Below are positions 13,121-18,001 of a DNA stretch of 18,001 nt, in pieces; position 1 is the first letter of the stretch, and each line of letters opens with the position of its first letter. This DNA comes from Dehalococcoidia bacterium (GTDB lineage: Bacteria; Chloroflexota; Dehalococcoidia; SAR202; UBA11138), in NCBI GenBank assembly GCA_012270625.1, contig JAAXHZ010000008.1:1-18001 (forward strand), given 5' to 3'. The position numbers and the translations under genes were made by a program. A model generated the notes under the pieces. It searched no databases. It was not told the origin of the DNA and worked only from the letters and a program-made list of their open reading frames with translations.

Positions 13121-14734
13121 TCACAAAGTCATCGGCTTGAACATACACCCCTCCACGAAGATGTCGAAGAAATCGGGGGTGGTCTCCAGCTCGATATGCT
13201 CGACAGTCGAGGCAAGCTCCTCCATGCGTCGGCGAAGCCGCGCGGATACGAGCATGATCGTCGCTCCCTCTAGCGCGGCATTGCCCACCTTGTGAATCCG
13301 GTCGGCGGGGACGTTCGCTATAAACCCCACGGCGAGCGCGTTGTCCACGTTGACGTAGTTGGCGAACCCGCCGGCGAGGTACAGCCTGGATATCGAGTCG
13401 ATGGGCAGGCCGTAGCTCCGCAGAACAATGAACTGGCCTGAGTAGTTGGCAGACTTCGCCTGGGCAAGCGCGGATATGTCTGCCCTGGAAAGCGACATGC
13501 GCTGCTCAGGCGCGAATACGAACTCCGATCCGCCGTCTCTGAACGCGCCGAGCTCGTTCATCAGGTCGCATCGTCGGAGCTCCGCGAGAAGATCGACAAG
13601 CCCGGAGCCGCAGATACCCTGCGCGTCTGCGCTGCCAATAGTCTCTACCTCGACCGACTCTCCCTGAATGCGGACCGACTCGACTGCGCCGTCGTATCCG
13701 GGCATCCCGTGAGTGATCTGGCCGCCCTCGAAGGCTGGGCCCGCGGGACACGACGCTGCCATCAGCCGATTACGGTTCCCGACGACGACCTCGGTGTTGG
13801 TGCCGACATCGACGAGCATGACATCGTCGTTCTCCTCGTCGATTCCGACGGCCAGCAGGTCCGCCGCGACGTCCGCTCCCACGTGGCTGCCTATGAGCGG
13901 GCCTCCGTACACGCGCGCGCCTGGAAACACTCGCAGACCGGCTTCACGAGCCGTCGTATTCAGGGCTGTGGTCTTGCGGGAGCCGCTGCGCTGCTCGACC
14001 TCGATGACTGACCTGTACGGCTTCTCGCCTATCGGCTGAACGTCTATGCCGAAGAACATGTCTCGCATGGTGGAGTTTCCGACGATCACGACCTCGTAGA
14101 TGTGACGACGGTGGAAGCCGAGAGCGCGGGCCATGTCGCCGATCTCGAAGTTGATCGTCGAGAGCATCACCTGGCGCAGCTCGCCGTGGAATTCGCCGCC
14201 ATCGTATGAGATACGGTGCATGATGTCGCTGCCGCCGAAGCGCTGCGGGTTCTCGAACGACGCCGTGTGGACGATGTCTCCGGTTTCGAGGTCAATGAGG
14301 TTCATGGCGACAGTCGTCGTGCCGATATCCACTGCGAGGCCGTAGATGCGTCCACGGTAGGCGTCGATGCGTTCGCCGTCGAATACGACTGAGCTGCCGT
14401 CTCGTGAAGTGAGCGGATCGAGGCCCACCTGTCTGCGGACCGAGTGCGTGAGAATGCGGGGCTGTCGGCGAAGGACCGCGAACTCTACGTCCGCGTCCTG
14501 ATCGACCACGTGTGCCTGGCAGGCCAGGCGATAGCTGCCTCTCAGAAACCCCTCGGCAGGGGTCATAGGACTGAGCGCATCGGCGCCTCTCTTGACCTCT
14601 ACGATGCACTCATGGCACTCACCAGTGCGTCCGCACGACGTGGGGACACGAACACTGAGGCTGTCGGCATAGTCGAAGATCGACCAGCCGGGAACCAGGT
14701 CGAGCGCCTGCCCTGAGTGGAAGACCGGAGACAT
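13121..14734 (-). CDS. ASKHA-domain protein with N-terminal 2Fe-2S ferredoxin (RamA/RACo-like, DUF4445)
   Basis: A 537-residue protein. An N-terminal 2Fe-2S domain carries C34, C40, C43 (CGRTGECHEC) and C72 (RLACQ). An ASKHA ATPase follows, with phosphate-1 VDIGTTT (136-142), phosphate-2 LVDVGTNTE (307-315), GICGSGLVDLLAEL (373-386) and the adenosine motif YLAGGFANY (452-460). The family includes reductive activators of corrinoid proteins, which return inactive Co(II) to Co(I) using ATP and an electron from the cluster. No corrinoid protein or methyltransferase is in the window, so the partner is unknown. I chose ATG 14734 because the ferredoxin domain starts there and an extended -10 box (TGCTACAAT) ends 6 nt upstream, as for leaderless mRNAs. 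The frame runs open to 14980, but that stretch overlaps the divergent ATPase gene and looks non-coding. The CtBP-like gene follows. Confidence 0.9.
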   Translation of the reverse strand: MSPVFHSGQALDLVPGWSIFDYADSLSVRVPTSCGRTGECHECIVEVKRGADALSPMTPAEGFLRGSYRLACQAHVVDQDADVEFAVLRRQPRILTHSVRRQVGLDPLTSRDGSSVVFDGERIDAYRGRIYGLAVDIGTTTVAMNLIDLETGDIVHTASFENPQRFGGSDIMHRISYDGGEFHGELRQVMLSTINFEIGDMARALGFHRRHIYEVVIVGNSTMRDMFFGIDVQPIGEKPYRSVIEVEQRSGSRKTTALNTTAREAGLRVFPGARVYGGPLIGSHVGADVAADLLAVGIDEENDDVMLVDVGTNTEVVVGNRNRLMAASCPAGPAFEGGQITHGMPGYDGAVESVRIQGESVEVETIGSADAQGICGSGLVDLLAELRRCDLMNELGAFRDGGSEFVFAPEQRMSLSRADISALAQAKSANYSGQFIVLRSYGLPIDSISRLYLAGGFANYVNVDNALAVGFIANVPADRIHKVGNAALEGATIMLVSARLRRRMEELASTVEHIELETTPDFFDIFVEGCMFKPMTL

Positions 14735-14740
14735 GACGGT

Positions 14741-14749
14741 ATTGTAGCA
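14741..14749 (-). promoter_or_regulatory. Extended -10 promoter of the ASKHA gene (leaderless)
   Basis: On the minus strand, TGC then TACAAT (14749 down to 14741) is followed by 6 nt and ATG 14734. This spacing puts the transcription start at the A of the start codon. No ribosome binding site precedes this ATG. The -35 region (GCATGA at 17-nt spacing) is weak, as is common with an extended -10. Confidence 0.5.
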
Positions 14750-14779
14750 TCCGACGCTGGAAGTCATGCAGGGCTGTGG

Positions 14780-14806
14780 TTGATAACGGCGGCACTGCCC
14801 TATAAT
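14780..14806 (+). promoter_or_regulatory. Promoter of the ATPase-HNH operon
   Basis: TTGATA (14780-14785) and a perfect TATAAT (14801-14806) with a 15-base spacer, slightly short. The transcription start would be near 14813, just before the ribosome binding site AGAGGGG (14814-14820), leaving a very short leader. It diverges from the ASKHA promoter about 35 bp away. Confidence 0.6.
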
Positions 14807-14824
14807 GCGGACCAGAGGGGAATG

Positions 14825-16207
14825 ATGCACATAACAGGGATGGAAATAAGTGAGACTCCGCCTTTCACTGAGTGGGTCGATTTGGACTTCGATAGGCGGG
14901 TGAACATGTTCACCGGGCCTAACGCCAGTGGTAAGAGTGCCCTTCTGAGAGAGATAGACGCCCCTTTCAATGACAGACAACCACCTTCCTCAAACCACAT
15001 GTGGAGCATGAGGTGGCCGTATGTCATTAGAGGCGTAAGCAGAAGGGACTATGAGGGCCAGCTCCGGGGCACTGAAGAGAACTTGCTATTCACCAGCGAA
15101 GACTGGCCGAACATGGGTCCCGACAAGTCTCCCCCAGTTGTCTATATTGGGCCTGTTCGAACGGGGCTTCCTGAGCTTCTCGACGGAGAAGCTGCGGACG
15201 AAGCTACCGCAGATTCTGGCGAGGTGCTGAGCAGACCCTTCTCGGGCGTGAACTTCAAGGCTGCCAATGAAAAGATGCACCAGAAGGCAATCTCCATGTT
15301 GGATCAGGAGAAGGAAGAAGATGCGCCGACGGGCGAACGCCGGGCATATCGCATATTCGAAGTCAGTAAGATAGCTTATTCATGCGTCAGAACCATCTGC
15401 GCAGAGGTGCTGATTGGTGAAAATACCCGGAACTACGTAACCGGTCTTAATGAAGAAGACTTGGACTTTCAACCCCTGGCCAGTTTCGACGAAGCAACAA
15501 TCCACCGCTCCTTGGGAGTCACCACAATCGATCAACCAAATTTCGACACCGTGAGGCCGGAAGACAGGCCTACTCACTCGGAAGAGATAGGTAAAGCCCC
15601 GCTGTACGCTGGATTTCTCAGCTCGGGAACACAGACGACTTTCCTGTGGATACACTGGCTGGCCCTCAAGATGCTGAACCACTACGACTTCGCCGATGGC
15701 TGGAAAGACAAGCCTGCCATTCTGCTTATAGACGAGATCGAGAACCACCTTCACCCGACTTGGCAGCGACGGGTAATTCCGGCGCTGCTAGAACATTTTC
15801 CAGGCTTGCAGATCTTCGCCACCACGCACTCCCCGTTCGTCGTTGCTGGTCTGAGAGCAGGACAGGTGCATCTGCTGGACAGGGACGCGAACGGAGTGAT
15901 CACCGCCACCACCAACGAGCAGGACATCATTGGCTGGACCACGGACGAGATTCTGCGCACGTTCATGGGCGTGGACGAGCCTACGGACGAGTTGACGATT
16001 CAGCGCGCCAAGCGGCTGCGTGACCTGCGCGGGAAAGAGTCTCTCACTGACGACGAACGGGAAGATCTGGAGAAGTTGCGACGCCAGGTAAACGAGGACT
16101 TTATTTCCAGCAGCAGCCCTCTCGAAGCTCAGCGCGAACGCTACGGCGACATGATGGTTCGGTTCCTTGAGTCCCGTCAGTCAGAATTGTCACAAGACGG
16201 CGGATAG
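14825..16207 (+). CDS. AAA/ABC-type ATPase, Septu PtuA-like (COG3950-like)
   Basis: A 460-residue ATPase of the ABC/SMC-like AAA_15/AAA_21 group. Walker A is GPNASGKS (31-38), an ABC-signature-like SSGTQTTFLW lies at 266-275, Walker B is ILLIDEIENHLHP (299-311) and the H-switch is ATTHSPFVV (332-340). The DEIENHLHP...THSP arrangement is typical of OLD-like and COG3950 ATPases in defence systems. No TOPRIM nuclease domain is present, so it is not a full OLD protein. The C-terminal part has a charged, probably helical segment (about 395-425). It is followed after 5 nt by an HNH gene, the two-gene layout of Septu (PtuA ATPase sensing or regulating, PtuB cutting nucleic acid). I start at ATG 14825, 4 nt after AGAGGGG; ATG 14822 is equally possible. 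The DNA looks AT-richer than flanking genes, as expected for an acquired island. Confidence 0.85.
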   Translation: MHITGMEISETPPFTEWVDLDFDRRVNMFTGPNASGKSALLREIDAPFNDRQPPSSNHMWSMRWPYVIRGVSRRDYEGQLRGTEENLLFTSEDWPNMGPDKSPPVVYIGPVRTGLPELLDGEAADEATADSGEVLSRPFSGVNFKAANEKMHQKAISMLDQEKEEDAPTGERRAYRIFEVSKIAYSCVRTICAEVLIGENTRNYVTGLNEEDLDFQPLASFDEATIHRSLGVTTIDQPNFDTVRPEDRPTHSEEIGKAPLYAGFLSSGTQTTFLWIHWLALKMLNHYDFADGWKDKPAILLIDEIENHLHPTWQRRVIPALLEHFPGLQIFATTHSPFVVAGLRAGQVHLLDRDANGVITATTNEQDIIGWTTDEILRTFMGVDEPTDELTIQRAKRLRDLRGKESLTDDEREDLEKLRRQVNEDFISSSSPLEAQRERYGDMMVRFLESRQSELSQDGG

Positions 16208-16212
16208 CGAAT

Positions 16213-16887
16213 TTGCGCTGGATAGACCGGGGTCCTGAACCCGGCCGCGTTGCGACCTATGCCCGTGAGTGCACACCAGGATGGGTTAGCTACTTCCAAG
16301 ACGAAGTTGAGCCGCGTCCGACCGACTCCTTCTGGCGCGAATTCCGCTCGCAATTGGGTGAACGCTCGGACGGTATGTGCTGGTACTGCGAGCGGCGCTG
16401 CGACCCGGCAGCGCAGGTTGGAGATCGTGCCGCGACACTCGATCACTTCAGGCCGCTGTCGCGCTTCCCGAATCTGGCTTACGACTGGTCCAACTGGGTC
16501 TTCAGCTGCCACAGGTGCAATGTTGATTACAAGCAGAACAAATGGCCCGAGAATGGCTACGTAGATCCCGCCGCTGACGATGAACGGGAGAGGCCGGAGC
16601 GCTACTTCGACTACGACATGAGAACCCACGACGTAATTCCGAGGGGCGACCTAACGGGGGATGAACTCAGGCGGGCATGGGATACCATTAACGACTTGGG
16701 GTTGAACCAGTTAGATGTCAGGTTCTACCGCCAAGATTGGATACAACGCCTTATCGAAGACTTTCGGAATCTCCCTATCGAGGAACGACCCGCTCTCGCC
16801 AATTATCTTGCAACCTATCAGAGCGAGTTCCTAGGCACGATGCGCATGGTGTTGGTGCAGCTGCGGAGGGCCGGCGAGATTCCGTGA
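16213..16887 (+). CDS. HNH endonuclease, Septu PtuB / TIGR02646-like
   Basis: A 224-residue HNH nuclease. The zinc knuckles are C56xxC59 (CWYCE) and C99xxC102 (SCHRCN), and the metal/catalytic core is D77H78 in LDHFRPLSRFPNLAYDWSN with N103 after the second knuckle. The HFRPxSxFPxxxYDWxN layout is typical of the PtuB/TIGR02646 nucleases found in Septu and some retron systems. No reverse transcriptase or retron RNA is recognisable nearby, so a stand-alone Septu-like system is the best fit. It starts with TTG 16213, 5 nt after the ATPase stop. The frame is open back to 16171 but contains no ATG, GTG or TTG, so TTG 16213 is the first usual start. The family cleaves DNA or RNA after activation by the ATPase; the trigger is not known here. 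Confidence 0.85.
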   Translation: MRWIDRGPEPGRVATYARECTPGWVSYFQDEVEPRPTDSFWREFRSQLGERSDGMCWYCERRCDPAAQVGDRAATLDHFRPLSRFPNLAYDWSNWVFSCHRCNVDYKQNKWPENGYVDPAADDERERPERYFDYDMRTHDVIPRGDLTGDELRRAWDTINDLGLNQLDVRFYRQDWIQRLIEDFRNLPIEERPALANYLATYQSEFLGTMRMVLVQLRRAGEIP

Positions 16888-16893
16888 AAGACC

Positions 16894-17088
16894 TTACACC
16901 GCTCTAACTACTACCCTGAACCGGCGCATGGCGCAGGTGGGACGCAGCTCTTCGAATGCTGTCACCTCGCCGGCTTCGATGCGGACGCCGACCTCCGGTA
17001 TCTGACGACGATGCACCTGCCCGAGCGGAGCGCCGCTCTCGTCGTACAGGAACCAGGCGGTGGTGGGTAGGCAGGTCTCCGAAGTCAT
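16894..17088 (-). CDS. Small hypothetical protein downstream of the GMC oxidoreductase
   Basis: A 64-residue ORF, 13 nt after the GMC oxidoreductase stop on the same strand, filling the gap before the convergent HNH gene (7 bp away). I do not recognise the family. It has no signal peptide or membrane segment. The middle (FLYDESGAPLGQVHRRQIPEVGVRIEAGEVTAFEEL) looks like a small beta-rich protein, and third codon positions are strongly G/C, as in nearby genes. ATG 17088 lacks a clear ribosome binding site, so it may be translated by coupling. It could be a small companion to the oxidoreductase; no function is assigned. Confidence 0.5.
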   Translation of the reverse strand: MTSETCLPTTAWFLYDESGAPLGQVHRRQIPEVGVRIEAGEVTAFEELRPTCAMRRFRVVVRAV

Positions 17089-17101
17089 CGTATGGGGTGT
17101 C

Positions 17102-18001
17102 TCAGATGCCCTCGATGATGAAGTCGGCGACTCGTTCGCCGATCATTATGGAAGTGGCGTTGGTGTTGGCGCGAATGCAGTCGGGCATTATGGAGGCATC
17201 TGCCACCCGCAGCCCTTCGACACCGAAGACCCGCGCGTATTGGTCCACGACGGCCATGCGATCAGACGATGGCCCCATCTTGCATGTCCCGGAGATATGG
17301 TGACTTGTTCGGACGTTCCTCAGCATCCAGTCGTCGAGGGCGTCGTCGGACTCCAGGTCGGTGTCAGTGGGGTCCACCAGCTCCTCGATAAGCTCCGCCA
17401 GGGGACCCTGCTTGGCGATGTCCACGCATATGTGGACCGACTCCCTCATGCGGTCCAGGTCGAATCGGGTGGACAGCAGGTTGTAGTCGAGGTACGGCTG
17501 AATCCGTGGATTGGTGGTACGCAGCCTCATCTCTCCGGCGGCCTCGGCCAGATATATGGCGGCGATCATGCCAATCCCTATCGGCTCCCTGTCCCAGTCG
17601 GTGTATATCTTGCTCTCGGAAGCGCGAGAGATCGGGTGTATGAGCATGTCGTTTCTGAGCGACGAGCCGGTGGCGGTGTACCTCAGAACGAACTGGATGC
17701 CCGGCCCTACCTTATCGTGCTCGAAGCCCGGCACGGTTCGCCACACCAGCTGCACCTGCGGATGGTCACGCAGGTTCTGGCCCACGCCTGGTGAGTCGCT
17801 GACTATCGGGACACCAAGCTCGGAGAGGTGCCCAGCCGGCCCGACGCCGGACAGCATCAGCAGGTGGGGCGATCCGATCGCGCCGGCAGACAAGATAATC
17901 TCGTCCCCCAGAACGGTTCGCACCTTCCCATCTGCCTCGACCTCCACGCCGACCGCCCTGTTCCCATCGAACGCGATGCGATGGGCGAGAGCGTCAGGCA
18001 T
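17102..18001 (-). CDS. GMC family oxidoreductase (choline dehydrogenase-like), C-terminal part
   Basis: The C-terminal 299 residues of an FAD-dependent glucose-methanol-choline oxidoreductase. The reading frame continues to the window edge, and the family is normally 500-570 residues, so the FAD-binding N-terminus lies beyond. Visible landmarks are GMC signature 2, GAIGSPHLLMLSGVGP (40-55), PGVGQNLRDHP, the active-site TSHHISGTCKMG with H235 as the likely catalytic base (232-243), and the closing NTNATSIMIGERVADFI (279-295). Such enzymes oxidise primary or secondary alcohols using FAD; the substrate cannot be set. The Met at the very edge is internal. A small ORF follows in the same direction. 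Confidence 0.92.
   Translation of the reverse strand: MPDALAHRIAFDGNRAVGVEVEADGKVRTVLGDEIILSAGAIGSPHLLMLSGVGPAGHLSELGVPIVSDSPGVGQNLRDHPQVQLVWRTVPGFEHDKVGPGIQFVLRYTATGSSLRNDMLIHPISRASESKIYTDWDREPIGIGMIAAIYLAEAAGEMRLRTTNPRIQPYLDYNLLSTRFDLDRMRESVHICVDIAKQGPLAELIEELVDPTDTDLESDDALDDWMLRNVRTSHHISGTCKMGPSSDRMAVVDQYARVFGVEGLRVADASIMPDCIRANTNATSIMIGERVADFIIEGI

Noticed and set aside
14717..14824. Upstream start of the ATPase gene at 14717
   Set aside because: This would overlap the ASKHA start and precede the TATAAT box and the ribosome binding site; ATG 14822/14825 fits both.
14735..14980. N-terminal extension of the ASKHA gene to 14980
   Set aside because: It would overlap the divergent ATPase gene and its promoter; the ferredoxin domain begins at the Met at 14734, which also has a well-placed -10 box.
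16213..16887. Retron system (reverse transcriptase with HNH/ATPase effectors)
   Set aside because: The HNH type also occurs in retrons, but no reverse transcriptase ORF or structured msr-msd region is visible near it.
17060..17794. Plus-strand ORF of 244 codons opposite the GMC oxidoreductase
   Set aside because: Shadow of a gene with clear GMC motifs; low-complexity Val/Gly/His composition.

Overview
The window looks like bacterial chromosome from the Chloroflexota, most likely Dehalococcoidia / SAR202-like. The best evidence is the adjacent pair of large membrane proteins carrying the TIGR03662 (DUF2298, 'YYY') and TIGR03663 (Agl23-like) signatures, families typical of Chloroflexi and archaea. 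A flippase-like protein, a GMC oxidoreductase, a CtBP-like 2-hydroxyacid dehydrogenase and an ASKHA/ferredoxin protein fit this. Coding sequence is mostly GC-rich and densely packed. The assignment is an inference from gene content.

Layout. 1-732 (+): end of a ClpC-type unfoldase. 803-1500 (+): a NYN-domain nuclease-like gene with its own promoter and a leader hairpin. 1633-2466 (+): an alpha/beta hydrolase, tail-to-tail with a four-gene minus-strand operon (9549 down to 2458). In transcription order that operon is DUF2298/YYY, TIGR03663, flippase-like UPF0104 and an FAD oxidoreductase, and it looks like a lipid-linked glycosylation or cell-surface glycan module. 9550-9773: a repeat-rich divergent intergenic region. 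9774-11588 (+): ftsY and a second alpha/beta hydrolase. 12000-11594 (-): a compact hicB-hicA toxin-antitoxin pair whose genes overlap by 4 nt. 14734-12073 (-): an ASKHA/2Fe-2S protein followed by a CtBP-like dehydrogenase. 14780-16887 (+): an ATPase + HNH nuclease pair resembling the Septu (PtuA/PtuB) anti-phage system, with its own promoter. 18001-16894 (-): the C-terminal part of a GMC oxidoreductase and a small unknown ORF.

The most unusual signals are repeats. An identical 22-bp sequence containing a perfect dyad (CCAGCTT-A-AAGCTGG) lies inside the TIGR03663 coding region and again at the end of ftsY, where it supplies the stop codon. A second family built on the octamer TCACTCCT/AGGAGTGA is found inside the YYY gene, where it includes a 16-bp tandem duplication (not a multiple of three), and in the yyy-ftsY intergenic region, where it sits beside a 10-bp-arm palindrome. 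No tRNA, rRNA, CRISPR array, transposase or integrase was seen.
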